From positions 62,001-126,000 of the forward strand of contig NZ_JACVAC010000010.1 in the NCBI RefSeq assembly GCF_014851685.1: a stretch of DNA of 64,000 nucleotides. Direction: 5' to 3'. Below, one piece after another: positions 7,796 to 17,096 of this stretch. The translations under genes were made by a program, and so were the position numbers. The DNA comes from Pseudomonas sp. PDM05. GTDB taxonomy: Bacteria > Pseudomonadota > Gammaproteobacteria > Pseudomonadales > Pseudomonadaceae. Numbering within the stretch: the first letter of the stretch is position 1; each line of letters begins with the position of its first letter. The notes below the pieces were generated by a model. The model worked only from the letters and a program-made list of their open reading frames with translations. It made no database searches and was not told where the DNA came from.

Positions 7796-9568
7796 TCACA
7801 ACGCAAATGCCTCCGCAGGCAGACTCATCAGGCATTCGCTGCCCGCTTCCACGGCGGCGCGGTGGGTGGCGGTGCGGGGCAGCAGGCGCTTGAAGTAGAA
7901 GTCGCAGGTGGCCAGTTTGGCTTGGGCGAACGCGGCATCCTCGACCTGCGCTTGGGCGGCAACCGCCATGCGCAGCCACAGATAGGCGAGCACGATGTAC
8001 CCGCTGTACATCAAGTAATCCACTGCCGCCGCGCCGACTTCGTCGGGATTCTTCATGGCCGCCATGCCCACTTTGGTCGTCAGCTCGCCCCATTCCCCAT
8101 TGAGTTGATTGAGTTGCGCCACATAGGCCTTGAGCTGCGCATGCTCGGCATTCGCCGCGCAAAACTTATGCACAATCCTGGTAAACCCGCGCAGCAACTT
8201 GCCCTGGCTACCCAACACTTTACGCCCCAGCAAATCGAGGGCCTGGATGCCGTTGGTGCCTTCATAGATCGGCGCAATCCGCGCATCCCGCGCCAGTTGC
8301 TCCATGCCCCATTCGCGAATGTAGCCATGGCCGCCAAAGATCTGCATGCCGTGGTTGGTCACTTCAAGGCCGGTGTCGGTCATAAAGGCTTTGCAGATCG
8401 GCGTGAGGAACGCCAACAGGTCTTCGGCCTCCTGACGTTGCGCGGCGTCGCTGCTCAGGTGCGCGGTGTCGAGCAATTGCGCAGTGAAGTAGGTCAGCGC
8501 CCGGTTGCCTTCGTTGAAGGCCTTCATGGTCAGCAACATGCGCCGCACGTCGGGGTGCACGATGATCGGGTCGGCGGCTTTGTCCGGGGCCTTGGCGCCG
8601 GTCAAAGAGCGCATCTGCAGGCGGTCGTTGGCGTATTTGATCGCGCCCTGGTAACTCGCCTCGCCGTTGCACAACCCCTGCATGCCGGTGCCCAGGCGCG
8701 CATGGTTCATCATGGTGAACATGCAGTTGAGGCCCTTGTTCGCCTCGCCGATCAGGAAGCCCTTGGCCCCGTCGAAATTCAGCACGCAGGTGGCCGAGCC
8801 CTTGATACCCATCTTGTGTTCGATAGAGCCGCAATGCACCGCGTTGCGCTCGCCGGAATCGGCATGGAACTTGGGCACGATAAACAACGAGATGCCCTTG
8901 GTGCCCGCCGGCGCATCCGGCAGCTTGGCCAGCACCAAGTGGATGATATTGGCGCTCATGTCGTGCTCGCCGGCCGAGATGAAGATCTTGCTGCCGGTCA
9001 GCGCATAGCTGCCGTCCGCCTGGGGCACGGCGCGGGTCTTGATCAGGCCCAGGTCGGTGCCGCAATGGGCTTCGGTGAGGCACATGGTGCCGGTCCATTC
9101 GCCGGCGGTGAGCTTAGTCAGGAAGGTGTCTTTCTGTTGCGCAGTGCCATGGGCGTGGATCGCTGACATCGCGCCATGCGTCAGCCCCGGGTACATGCCC
9201 CACGAGGTATTGCTGGAGCCGATCATCTCACTGAGCACCAGGCCCAGGGACTGCGGCAAGCCTTGGCCGCCGTAGGCCGGGTCCGCCGCCACGCCGTGCC
9301 AGCCGCCTTCGACATACTGGGCGAACGCTTCCTTGAAACCCTTGGGTGTGGTGACGACGCCGTTGTCGAAATGACAGCCTTCTTCATCACCGCTGCGGTT
9401 GAGCGGCGCGAGCACGTTTTCGCAGAATCTGGCGCCTTCTTCGAGGATCGCACTGACCATGTCGGGGCTGGCATCCGTCGCGCCCAACGCGGCGTAGTGG
9501 CCGTGGAAATCAAACACGTTGTCGATCAGAAAGCGCATGTCGCGCAGGGGAGCTTTGTAGTCAGGCAT
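7796..9568 (-). CDS. Acyl-CoA dehydrogenase (PA0507-like paralogue)
   Basis: The start at 9568 gives MPDYKAPLRDMRF with GGAGA upstream, 590 aa. It shares the N-terminal DYKAPLRDMRF motif, CLTEAHCGTDLGLIKTRA, HKMGIKGSATCVLNF and IYEGTNGIQALDLLGRKV with its two neighbours. It is therefore a tandem duplicate, probably of different chain-length range. Its stop is 123 bp upstream of the next fadE-like start, so the two may be cotranscribed or separately driven. Substrate specificity cannot be read from the sequence. Confidence 0.92.
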   Translation of the reverse strand: MPDYKAPLRDMRFLIDNVFDFHGHYAALGATDASPDMVSAILEEGARFCENVLAPLNRSGDEEGCHFDNGVVTTPKGFKEAFAQYVEGGWHGVAADPAYGGQGLPQSLGLVLSEMIGSSNTSWGMYPGLTHGAMSAIHAHGTAQQKDTFLTKLTAGEWTGTMCLTEAHCGTDLGLIKTRAVPQADGSYALTGSKIFISAGEHDMSANIIHLVLAKLPDAPAGTKGISLFIVPKFHADSGERNAVHCGSIEHKMGIKGSATCVLNFDGAKGFLIGEANKGLNCMFTMMNHARLGTGMQGLCNGEASYQGAIKYANDRLQMRSLTGAKAPDKAADPIIVHPDVRRMLLTMKAFNEGNRALTYFTAQLLDTAHLSSDAAQRQEAEDLLAFLTPICKAFMTDTGLEVTNHGMQIFGGHGYIREWGMEQLARDARIAPIYEGTNGIQALDLLGRKVLGSQGKLLRGFTRIVHKFCAANAEHAQLKAYVAQLNQLNGEWGELTTKVGMAAMKNPDEVGAAAVDYLMYSGYIVLAYLWLRMAVAAQAQVEDAAFAQAKLATCDFYFKRLLPRTATHRAAVEAGSECLMSLPAEAFAL

Positions 9569-9658
9569 GGCAATGTCTCCGGCAGCAGATCGCTTCAACC
9601 TACTGCCGGCCAAGCCCTCGGACAATCACTGTAGCGCTGCTGAATACAGCGCCATTAC

Positions 9659-10948
9659 TCAACCGGCAGCGCTTTGCGTGCGCACGGCGCCACGCCGGGT
9701 CTGCCCGGCCGCGATCACGCAATTGCGCCCCGCGCCCTTGGCGGCGTACAGCGCCTGGTCGGCAGACTTGAGCACTTCTTCGCTGGTACGTTGCTCAGCC
9801 TGACGCTCGGCCACGCCGATGCTGACGGTTACCGACACACTGCTGGCGCCATTGCCCACCCGCCGTTGGCGCCCTTGCTGATCGTCCTGGGGACGATCCG
9901 GGTTGCGCAGCTTGATGTCGTAGTTGGCGATGATCTCGCGGATTTCTTCCAGATGCGGCATGCACTCATCCAGGCTCTTGCCGGCAAACACCACAGCGAA
10001 CTCTTCACCACCATACCGGTAGGCGCGACCGCCACCGTTGACCTTGGCCAGCTTGCTCGCCACCAGGCGCAGCACCTGATCACCCACGTCGTGGCCGTGG
10101 GTGTCGTTGAAGCGCTTGAAGTGATCAACGTCGGTCATCGCCAGCACGTAGTTGCGCCCCAGGCGCTGCATGCGTTCGTTCAGCGCACGCCGTCCGGGCA
10201 GGCCGGTCAGTTCGTCGCGGAAGGCCATTTGATAGGCCTCGTGGGCCACACCCGCGGCGATCATCAGCATCACCTGGCTGCACATGATGTTGAGGGTGAA
10301 CGGCAGGATAAAGGTTTGCGGCAGCATCCAGAACAAACCGATAAACCCCACCAGTTGCGCGGCGTGCAGCGGGCGTGGCTGATACCAGTATTGCGCCACC
10401 AGGGTCAGGAAGCCGATCAGGAACATCGGGTACGACAACTGGATCAGGCTCATCCAGGCCCCATGCAACGCCGGCCAGCGGATCTCTGCCAGCCAGTTCA
10501 ACAGCGCCTGGGGATAACTTTGCTCCAACGCCAACGCAACACTGCCTACGGCAAGCAACACAGCACAGCGTGCGACCAGGTCGCGGAACAGGTGGGTTTT
10601 TTCCTGCCATAACGCATAGATGCTGAACAACAGCGGCAAGAGCAGGCAACACAAATGGAACACCACGGCGGCGTCTTCACGCACGCGGCCATTGTCGCGG
10701 TAGTAGTCGGTCTGGGTATCGAGCAGGAAGTAGGCGATATACACCGTGATCATCAGAAACAGTTCGCGCTGGCGTCGATACACCGCGCAATACGAACCGC
10801 CGAGCAACAGCACCAGGGTCGGCAGCACGTTGAACAGCGAGGTGAAGAAGACGTTGAGGTCCTTGACGTACGCAGCCGAGAGCCCGGCCAGCAACAGCAG
10901 CAACGAAGGTAGGAAATGACTGAACCGTACAGCGGACACGCGTGACAA
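9659..10948 (-). CDS. Membrane-anchored diguanylate cyclase (GGDEF)
   Basis: About seven hydrophobic segments occupy the first ~230 residues, followed by one GGDEF domain. The domain has RDELTGLPGRRALNE, TDVDHFKRFNDTHGHDVGD (metal-binding Asp) and the signature GGEEF at about residues 313-317, so it should be catalytically competent for making c-di-GMP. The residues just before GGEEF do not form an RxxD inhibitory site. No ATG fits. I prefer the TTG at 10948, eight bases after GGAG, over the TTG at 10969, giving 429 aa. It sits between two acyl-CoA dehydrogenase genes on the same strand; no EAL domain is present. Confidence 0.88.
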   Translation of the reverse strand: MSRVSAVRFSHFLPSLLLLLAGLSAAYVKDLNVFFTSLFNVLPTLVLLLGGSYCAVYRRQRELFLMITVYIAYFLLDTQTDYYRDNGRVREDAAVVFHLCCLLLPLLFSIYALWQEKTHLFRDLVARCAVLLAVGSVALALEQSYPQALLNWLAEIRWPALHGAWMSLIQLSYPMFLIGFLTLVAQYWYQPRPLHAAQLVGFIGLFWMLPQTFILPFTLNIMCSQVMLMIAAGVAHEAYQMAFRDELTGLPGRRALNERMQRLGRNYVLAMTDVDHFKRFNDTHGHDVGDQVLRLVASKLAKVNGGGRAYRYGGEEFAVVFAGKSLDECMPHLEEIREIIANYDIKLRNPDRPQDDQQGRQRRVGNGASSVSVTVSIGVAERQAEQRTSEEVLKSADQALYAAKGAGRNCVIAAGQTRRGAVRTQSAAG

Positions 10949-11097
10949 GGGTAAAACTCCGACCCGCAAAAGAATGATGGCACTGTGCCTCTGCGCGAAC
11001 AGTTAAGCATAACCTGGCACGCATGTATCACATTGCCATCACTTTAACGGCAGCCAACGGCAATCCCTGAGCGCTGTACTGTGGTTTTTTATTGCCC

Positions 11098-11133
11098 AAA
11101 AAAAAGCCGCCGCTTCCGATAGGAAGCGGCGGC
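11098..11133 (-). terminator. Strong Rho-independent terminator
   Basis: A perfect 12-bp stem GCCGCCGCTTCC/GGAAGCGGCGGC (11106-11117 and 11122-11133) has a GATA tetraloop and, on the minus strand, eight T residues after it. It lies 22 bp beyond the stop of the upstream acyl-CoA dehydrogenase gene and separates it from the diguanylate cyclase gene. Confidence 0.93.
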
Positions 11134-11155
11134 TCAGGAAGTGACCCGGTAAGGC

Positions 11156-12961
11156 TTAGTAAGCCAGGCCGAAGTCTTCTTCTTTCATGTCCATCAGGTT
11201 GTTGGCGCCCGACAGCATGGTGGCCACGTGGGTACGGGTACGCGGCAGGATGCGCTGGAAGTAGAAGCGCGCCGTCTGCAGCTTGGCCGTGTAGAACGCT
11301 TCTTCGGTGGTGCCGGCCGCCAGTTTCTCAGCCGCCAGGCGCGCCATGTCGGCCCAGAAGTAAGCCAGGCACGCGTAACCGGAGTACATCAGGTAGTCCA
11401 CCGAGGCGGCGCCGACTTCTTCGCGGTCTTTCATCGCGGCCATGCCGACCTTCATGGTCAACTCGCCCCACTCTTTGTTCAGTGCAGCCAGCGGTGCGAC
11501 GAACTCTTTGACCGCTTCGTTGCCCTCGTTGGCCTGGCAGAACTTGTGCACGATCTTGGTGAAGCCCTTGAGCGCTTCGCCTTGGGTCATCAGCACTTTA
11601 CGGCCCAGCAGGTCGAGAGCCTGGATACCCGTGGTGCCTTCGTACAGCATCGAAATGCGGCTGTCGCGCACGTTCTGCTCCATGCCCCACTCGGCAATGA
11701 AGCCGTGGCCGCCGTAGATCTGCACGCCGTGGTTGGCGGACTCGAAACCGACTTCGGTCATGAACGCCTTGGCGATAGGAGTCATGAAGGCCAGCAGGCC
11801 GTCGGCCTGTTTCTTGGCTTCGTCGTCGGTGCCGTACTTGACGATGTCCACTTGCTTGGCGGTGAAGTACACCATCGCACGGTTGCCTTCGGCGAAGGCT
11901 TTCATGGTCAGCAGCATGCGACGCACGTCAGGGTGCACGATGATCGGGTCAGCAGCTTTGTCCGGTGCTTTCGGGCCGGTCAGGGAGCGCATTTGCAGGC
12001 GATCACGGGCATATTTCAGGCCACCCTGGAAGCCAATCTCGGCGTGGGACAGGCCTTGCAGCGCGGTCCCCAGGCGAGCGGTGTTCATAAAGGTGAACAT
12101 GCAGTTCAGGCCTTTGTTCGCCGGGCCGATCAGGAAACCGGTGGCCTGGTCGAAGTTCATCACACAGGTGGCGTTGCCGTGGATGCCCATCTTGTGTTCC
12201 AGCGAGCCACAGCTCACCGCGTTGCGCGTGCCGATCGAGCCGTCGGCGTTGGGCAGGAACTTCGGCACGATAAACAGCGAGATGCCTTTGGTGCCAGCCG
12301 GAGCGTCCGGCAGGCGGGCCAGTACGATGTGGACGATGTTGTCGGCCATGTCGTGCTCACCGGCCGAGATGAAGATCTTGGTGCCGGAGACCTTGTAGGA
12401 ACCGTCCGCCTGAGGCTCGGCCTTGGTGCGCAGCATGCCCAGGTCGGTACCGCAGTGAGGCTCGGTCAGGCACATGGTGCCGGTCCATTCACCCGACACC
12501 AGTTTGGTCAGGTAAGCCTCTTGCTGCTCGGGGGTGCCGTGCTCGGAAATGGTGTTCATCGCACCGTGGGACAGGCCTGGGTACATGCCCCACGACCAGT
12601 TGGCGGTACCAACCATTTCGCTCACGGCCAGGCCCAGGGATTCCGGCAGGCCTTGGCCACCGTGCTCTACGTCGTGGGCCAGGCTTGGCCAGCCGCCTTC
12701 GACGAATTGTTTATAGGCTTCTTTGAAACCAGTAGGGGTTTTAACGCCAGACTCACTCCAGGTGCACCCTTCGATGTCACCCACGCGGTTCAACGGGGCC
12801 AGCACTTGCTCACAAAACTTGGCGCCTTCCTCAAGGATGGCGTCAACCATGTCCGGGGTAGCGTCCTGGCAAGCCGGCAGGCTCTGATAGTGCGCTTCAT
12901 AGCCAAGCAGTTCGTCACGAACGAAGCGAATATCACGCAAGGGGGCCTTGTAGTCAGGCAT
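11156..12961 (-). CDS. Acyl-CoA dehydrogenase (FadE1/PA0506-like paralogue)
   Basis: The start at 12961 gives MPDYKAPLRDIRFVRDELLG with AGAGG upstream; 601 aa. Motifs are the same as in the two other paralogues: CLTEPHCGTDLGMLRTKA, SLEHKMGIHGNATCVMNF, YEGTTGIQALDLLGRKV (catalytic Glu) and a long C-terminal extension. It is the closest to the biotin operon, as PA0506 is in PAO1, where it was reported as FadE1 acting on long-chain acyl-CoA. It has its own strong terminator, so it appears to be a single-gene unit. Confidence 0.92.
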   Translation of the reverse strand: MPDYKAPLRDIRFVRDELLGYEAHYQSLPACQDATPDMVDAILEEGAKFCEQVLAPLNRVGDIEGCTWSESGVKTPTGFKEAYKQFVEGGWPSLAHDVEHGGQGLPESLGLAVSEMVGTANWSWGMYPGLSHGAMNTISEHGTPEQQEAYLTKLVSGEWTGTMCLTEPHCGTDLGMLRTKAEPQADGSYKVSGTKIFISAGEHDMADNIVHIVLARLPDAPAGTKGISLFIVPKFLPNADGSIGTRNAVSCGSLEHKMGIHGNATCVMNFDQATGFLIGPANKGLNCMFTFMNTARLGTALQGLSHAEIGFQGGLKYARDRLQMRSLTGPKAPDKAADPIIVHPDVRRMLLTMKAFAEGNRAMVYFTAKQVDIVKYGTDDEAKKQADGLLAFMTPIAKAFMTEVGFESANHGVQIYGGHGFIAEWGMEQNVRDSRISMLYEGTTGIQALDLLGRKVLMTQGEALKGFTKIVHKFCQANEGNEAVKEFVAPLAALNKEWGELTMKVGMAAMKDREEVGAASVDYLMYSGYACLAYFWADMARLAAEKLAAGTTEEAFYTAKLQTARFYFQRILPRTRTHVATMLSGANNLMDMKEEDFGLAY

Positions 12962-13287
12962 AGCGATAAACCTCTGCTGATGTATCTGGAATGAACAACC
13001 GCGTGGAATTGTTGTGGCGGTCAAACAGGTGTTTGAAACATACGTTTACGACTTGGGGATGTCAAGACGCCGTTTGTCATGCGGCAAATCAATGGCGCGC
13101 ACGACAGCGCCGTGGCGAGATGCCACTGCACAGGAAAGTGTAGAAGTTCAGAGGGTTGGCGCAGAACAAATGTGGGAGCTGGCTTGCCTGCGATACAGGC
13201 GCCGCGGTGCATCAGGAAGAAAAAGTAGAAGCTATCGCAGGCAAGCCAGCTCCCCCAGAAGAGCCAGCACGCCTGGGCGCAGAGGGG
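12962..13287. other. 326-bp intergenic region holding a REP pair
   Basis: No credible gene was seen. It contains the promoter region of the downstream acyl-CoA dehydrogenase gene and an inverted REP pair (13171-13256). The short frames crossing the palindromes are artefacts. Confidence 0.6.
13171..13256. repeat. REPIN, class A (GAGCTGGCTTGCCTGCGAT core)
   Basis: Two REP palindromes in opposite orientation, TGTGGGAGCTGGCTTGCCTG and its complement, flank about 40 bp. The pair can fold into a large hairpin in either strand. Confidence 0.9.
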
Positions 13288-13569
13288 TCAAGCGAAGGTA
13301 TCGATCAAGGTGCCGAGCATTTCATCCGAAGCCTTGGCGACTTTGGCGCCCAGCTCCACCTGAAACTTGCCTTCAGCCATCTCGACCATATTGCTCGCCG
13401 AATTCGACGGCTGGGCCCGGTCGTTGGCGCGCAGACGATCAAGCTGTGCATCCGATGGCTGGGTCGTCGCCGCGCTGGCGATCTTGCCGGCGGCCTGGTC
13501 GACACGGTTCTGCCCGGCCTGAATGGTGCTCAGTCCCGAATAAAACGCGCTGCTTCCAGAGATGTCCAT
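13288..13569 (-). CDS. Small conserved protein with flagellar-rod-like C-terminus
   Basis: The 93-aa product begins MDISGSSAFYSGLSTIQAGQ. It ends with NMVEMAEGKFQVELGAKV, which resembles the C-terminal helix of flagellar basal-body rod proteins. The N-terminal part also resembles the rod-protein start, where a helix precedes SGL. PAO1 has a small gene (PA0505) at the equivalent place between bioD and the acyl-CoA dehydrogenase; identity was not checked. No signal peptide or membrane segment is visible. Function is unknown. Confidence 0.7.
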   Translation of the reverse strand: MDISGSSAFYSGLSTIQAGQNRVDQAAGKIASAATTQPSDAQLDRLRANDRAQPSNSASNMVEMAEGKFQVELGAKVAKASDEMLGTLIDTFA

Positions 13570-13675
13570 GGCGTAAACCTGCCTTTATAGAATCGTGAGC
13601 CCTGATTGAAGCAGAGAAACCGGCAAAACACCCGTCAAAAACACTAATGGCACAATGCCTTAGTGATAGCCAAAA

Positions 13676-14353
13676 TCAGTCAAGCAGGTCCAATTGCAAG
13701 TACTCGGCCACCGCTTCAGCCCCGGCGTGCTTGAGCTTCGGCACACGCCCCAGGCACGGCGCAGGCAATCGCTCGGCCAGGGTGGCGAGGTTCTCTTCCA
13801 GACGGGAGGTCTTGGGATCGATGATATTCGCCACCCAGCCCGCCAGCGACAAACCGTCCCGGGCGATGGCCTCGGCAGTCAGCAATGCATGACTGATGCA
13901 CCCCAGGCGCACGCCCACCACCAGGATCACCGGCAGCTTCAGCGCAATGGCCAGGTCCGACAGGTTCGCCTGATCCGCCAGCGGCACGCGCCAACCGCCC
14001 GCGCCCTCGATCAGGGTGAAATCCGCATCCCGCGCCAGGATCTGCTGCATCGGCTTGAGCAACGCTTGCACCGTGAGCGCAACCCCCGCTTCGCGCGCCG
14101 CCAGATGGGGCGCGATGGCCGGCTCGAACGCCAGCGGGTTGACCTCGGCATAACTCAGCGGCAGCGAGCATTCGGCCAACAGCGCCAGTGCGTCGGCGTT
14201 GCGCAAGCCTTTGGGCGTGACCTGGCAACCAGAGGCCACCGGCTTACCGGCGGCAGTACTTTTTCCGGCTTGCCGGGCGGCGTGCAACAGGCCGGCGGCG
14301 ATGGTGGTCTTGCCGACATCCGTATCGGTACCGGTGACAAAATAGGCGCTCAT
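13676..14353 (-). CDS. bioD: BioD, dethiobiotin synthetase
   Basis: 225 aa. The ATP-dependent carboxylation of DAPA to dethiobiotin is supported by the N-terminal P-loop TGTDTDVGKTTIAAGLL (residues about 6-22), KPVASGC and the EGAGGWRVPL motif. Its ATG overlaps the bioC stop by 4 bp. It is the last gene of the bioB-F-H-C-D order on the minus strand. Confidence 0.96.
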   Translation of the reverse strand: MSAYFVTGTDTDVGKTTIAAGLLHAARQAGKSTAAGKPVASGCQVTPKGLRNADALALLAECSLPLSYAEVNPLAFEPAIAPHLAAREAGVALTVQALLKPMQQILARDADFTLIEGAGGWRVPLADQANLSDLAIALKLPVILVVGVRLGCISHALLTAEAIARDGLSLAGWVANIIDPKTSRLEENLATLAERLPAPCLGRVPKLKHAGAEAVAEYLQLDLLD

Positions 14354-15174
14354 AGCGGTTTCTCCAGTACGGCGTACACCACTTGATACGTGGCGGGCAG
14401 GCCCTGGGCCTGACGGAACTGCTCGTAAGCGTCCACCAGTGCAACAATCCGCGCGCGCCCCGTCAACCCTCCCGGCCGGCCGGGGTTGAGGTTATGGGCG
14501 CCCAACGCCTTCAATTCATGGGTCAGGCTACGCACATCCGGGTAGTGCAGCACATGGGGCTGGCGCTCCAGGCTCACCACCCGCAGGCCGCTGGCCGCGC
14601 ACAATTGCTGATACATCTCGAAGGTGCGGAAACGGTTGACGTGAACCATACCGTCCGCCGCCCGCCAGCTTTCGCGCAGCTCATCCAGGGTGCCCACGCA
14701 CAGGCTGGCGAACGCCAACACGCCACCGGGTTGCAGCACGCGATAAGCCTCGCTGAGCACCGCGCCGAAATTCGCACACCATTGCACCGCGAGGGAGGTG
14801 AAGAGCAGCCCCACGCTTTCAGCTTTAAGCGGCAAGCGCTCGGCATCACCTGCGATGAAGTGCTGTGCGCCACCCAGGGGCCGCGCGTGGTTGAGCATGC
14901 CTTCGGCAATGTCCAACGCAATGCCCTGGCTGGCGGGCAGGCGCGCGCCCAGCACACGGCTGAAATACCCGGTGCCGCACCCCATATCCAACCAGCGTTG
15001 CGGTGCAATACCGGCCGGCACACGTGCCAGCAATTCAGCGCCGACAGCCCGCTGCAACTCGGCAACGCTGTCATAGCTGGCCGCCGCACGGGAAAACGAC
15101 GCCGCCACCTGGCGCTTGTCCGGCAGGGCACCCGGCAACGGGGCGTGGGATAAATCAGTCATCAGCGCACTCAT
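14350..15174 (-). CDS. bioC: BioC, malonyl-ACP O-methyltransferase
   Basis: 274 aa. BioC methylates malonyl-ACP so that it can enter fatty-acid elongation as a pimeloyl precursor. The SAM-binding motif RWLDMGCGTGYFSRVL is at residues about 60-75, after a VAASFSRAAASYD N-terminal motif typical of BioC. The first 20 bp overlap the end of bioH, so the operon is tightly packed and probably translationally coupled. Confidence 0.95.
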   Translation of the reverse strand: MSALMTDLSHAPLPGALPDKRQVAASFSRAAASYDSVAELQRAVGAELLARVPAGIAPQRWLDMGCGTGYFSRVLGARLPASQGIALDIAEGMLNHARPLGGAQHFIAGDAERLPLKAESVGLLFTSLAVQWCANFGAVLSEAYRVLQPGGVLAFASLCVGTLDELRESWRAADGMVHVNRFRTFEMYQQLCAASGLRVVSLERQPHVLHYPDVRSLTHELKALGAHNLNPGRPGGLTGRARIVALVDAYEQFRQAQGLPATYQVVYAVLEKPL

Positions 15175-15886
15175 GCAAAAAAGCCTGGATGGCCCCCGCT
15201 ACACCGTGGGGGTCCTCCAGAAGAAAAGCGTGACCAGCCTGTTCAATCAGGCCGATTTCAACATCGGGCAGCAAGCTCAGCAGGTCGCTCGCGGCTTCGG
15301 CGGGCACCAGTTCGTCGCCCCCGGCAAACAGGTGCATCTGCGGGCCCCGATAGGCCAGCAAGGCGTCGCGGGTGTCGAGTCGGGCAAGCAATTCAAGGCC
15401 GCTCATCAACGCCCGGGGTGGAGTGTTCGGCGCCCCGCCCACCAGCAAACGCGCCAGCCCACGCGGGTCGGCGGCGCCCTTGGCACACAACAGGCCGAAG
15501 CGTTTCAGGGTGACTTGGGAATCGGCATGACAACCGGCGAGGAAGGCGTCGAAGGTCTCGGCAGGCATCGCACTCGGCCAACCGTCATGGGCGACAAAAC
15601 AGGGGTTGCTCGCCAGGGTCAGCAAGCCGCAGCAGCGTTCGCCACGTCGTGCCGCCAGTTCCGCAGCGAGCATGCCGCCGAGGGACCAGCCGCCCAGCCA
15701 GGCGTTGTCCGGCAGCGTCGCGTCGAGTTCATCGAGCCATTCATCCAGGTCGCTGGCGTCCAGCGTCGGCAACGGTTCGATCTGCACCCGCAGGTGTTCG
15801 TCCAGACCGTGCAAGGCAGCGGCCAACGGCTCCAGCGGCGATACGCCGAGCCCCCAGCCAGGCAACAAAATCAGTCGATCACGCAT
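15155..15886 (-). CDS. bioH: BioH, pimeloyl-ACP methyl ester carboxylesterase
   Basis: 243 aa, alpha/beta-hydrolase. It starts RLILLPGWGLGVSPLEPLA (oxyanion region), has the nucleophile elbow GGWSLGGMLAAEL with the catalytic Ser, GGDELVP with the acidic residue, and EQAGHAFLLEDP with the catalytic His. It removes the methyl group from pimeloyl-ACP methyl ester, ending the BioC-started detour. It overlaps bioF by 8 bp and bioC by 20 bp. Confidence 0.94.
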   Translation of the reverse strand: MRDRLILLPGWGLGVSPLEPLAAALHGLDEHLRVQIEPLPTLDASDLDEWLDELDATLPDNAWLGGWSLGGMLAAELAARRGERCCGLLTLASNPCFVAHDGWPSAMPAETFDAFLAGCHADSQVTLKRFGLLCAKGAADPRGLARLLVGGAPNTPPRALMSGLELLARLDTRDALLAYRGPQMHLFAGGDELVPAEAASDLLSLLPDVEIGLIEQAGHAFLLEDPHGVAGAIQAFLHECADD

Positions 15887-17060
15887 GGTCGGGCTCCGTG
15901 GCGCCTAACAAGCGGAAACACTCTTCCAATCCGTTCAACAATAGCTGCACCTGCGCCTCGGTGTGGGCCGCCGTTAACGTCACGCGCAAACGTGCGCTGC
16001 CAGCGGGTACGGTGGGCGGGCGGATCGCCGTGACCATCAGGCCACGCTCGCGCAGCATTTGCGACAGGCGCACGGCCTTGGCGCTGCTACCGACCAGGAT
16101 CGGCTGGATCGGCGTAAAACTCGCCATCAAATCCAGGCCAAGCTGCTCGGCGCCCCGGCGGAACTGGCGGATCAGGCCGTCGAGGTGCTCGCGCCGCCAA
16201 TGCTCGGTGCGCAGCAACTCCAGGCTTTTCAAGGTCGCACAGGCCAGCGCCGGGGGCTGGCTGGTGGTGTAGATATACGGCCGCGCGAACTGGATCAGGC
16301 TTTCGATCAGCTCTTCGCTGCCCGCCACAAAGGCGCCCGCCGTACCGAAGGCTTTACCGAGGGTGCCGACCAGTACCGGCACGTCCTCCTGGCTCAAGCC
16401 GAAATGCTCGACGATCCCACCGCCATTGGCGCCCAACGGGCCAAAACCGTGGGCATCATCCACCATCAGCCAGGCGCCTTTTGCGCGGGCTTCACGGGCC
16501 AGCGCGGGCAAGTCGGCCAGGTCGCCGTCCATGCTGAACACGCCGTCGGTGACCACCAGCGTGTTGCCAGTGGCCTTTTCCAGACGCTTGGCCAGGCTTT
16601 CGGCGTCGTTATGCAGGTAGCGATTGAAACGCGCACCGGACAGCAAGCCGGCATCCAGCAGCGAGGCGTGGTTGAGCCGGTCTTCCAGCACCGTATCGCC
16701 CTGCCCCACCAACGCCGTGACTGCGCCGAGGTTGGCCATGTAGCCGGTGGTAAACAGCAATGCGCGCGGGCGCCCGGTGAAGTCGGCCAGGGCCTCTTCC
16801 AGCTCGTGGTGCGGCGTGGCATGCCCGACCACCAGGTGCGACGCGCCGCCGCCGACACCCCAACGGGACGCACCGGCGCGCCAGGCTTCAATCACTTGCG
16901 GGTGATTGGCCAGGCCCAGGTAATCGTTGTTACAGAACGCCAGCAGCGGTTGGCCGTCGACCACCACTTGCGGGCCTTGGGGGCTTTCCAGCAGCGGGCG
17001 TTGGCGATATAGGTGCTCGGCACGGCGGGCAGCGAGGCGCGCGGAGAGATCGAAAGACAT
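15879..17060 (-). CDS. bioF: BioF, 8-amino-7-oxononanoate synthase
   Basis: I use the ATG at 17060 (MSFDLSARLAARRAEHLYRQ), preceded by GAGG; the open frame runs on to 17096. This gives 393 aa. This PLP enzyme condenses pimeloyl-ACP with alanine. Visible motifs are FCNNDYLGLANHP, GGGASHLVVGH, MVDDAHGFGPLG and the Schiff-base Lys in VGTLGKAFGTAGAF. It is separated from bioB by 155 bp containing a REP pair, so bioB and bioFHCD may be partly uncoupled. Confidence 0.96.
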   Translation of the reverse strand: MSFDLSARLAARRAEHLYRQRPLLESPQGPQVVVDGQPLLAFCNNDYLGLANHPQVIEAWRAGASRWGVGGGASHLVVGHATPHHELEEALADFTGRPRALLFTTGYMANLGAVTALVGQGDTVLEDRLNHASLLDAGLLSGARFNRYLHNDAESLAKRLEKATGNTLVVTDGVFSMDGDLADLPALAREARAKGAWLMVDDAHGFGPLGANGGGIVEHFGLSQEDVPVLVGTLGKAFGTAGAFVAGSEELIESLIQFARPYIYTTSQPPALACATLKSLELLRTEHWRREHLDGLIRQFRRGAEQLGLDLMASFTPIQPILVGSSAKAVRLSQMLRERGLMVTAIRPPTVPAGSARLRVTLTAAHTEAQVQLLLNGLEECFRLLGATEPDHA

Positions 17061-17096
17061 GCAGGCCTCGATTAAACAGACTGAACACAGTCTCAA

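Noticed and set aside
11228..12994. 588-aa antisense open frame opposite an acyl-CoA dehydrogenase
   Set aside because: Low-complexity His/Gly/Gln-rich translation caused by third-position GC bias. Similar shadows lie opposite the other two dehydrogenases (6101-7774, 7862-9166).
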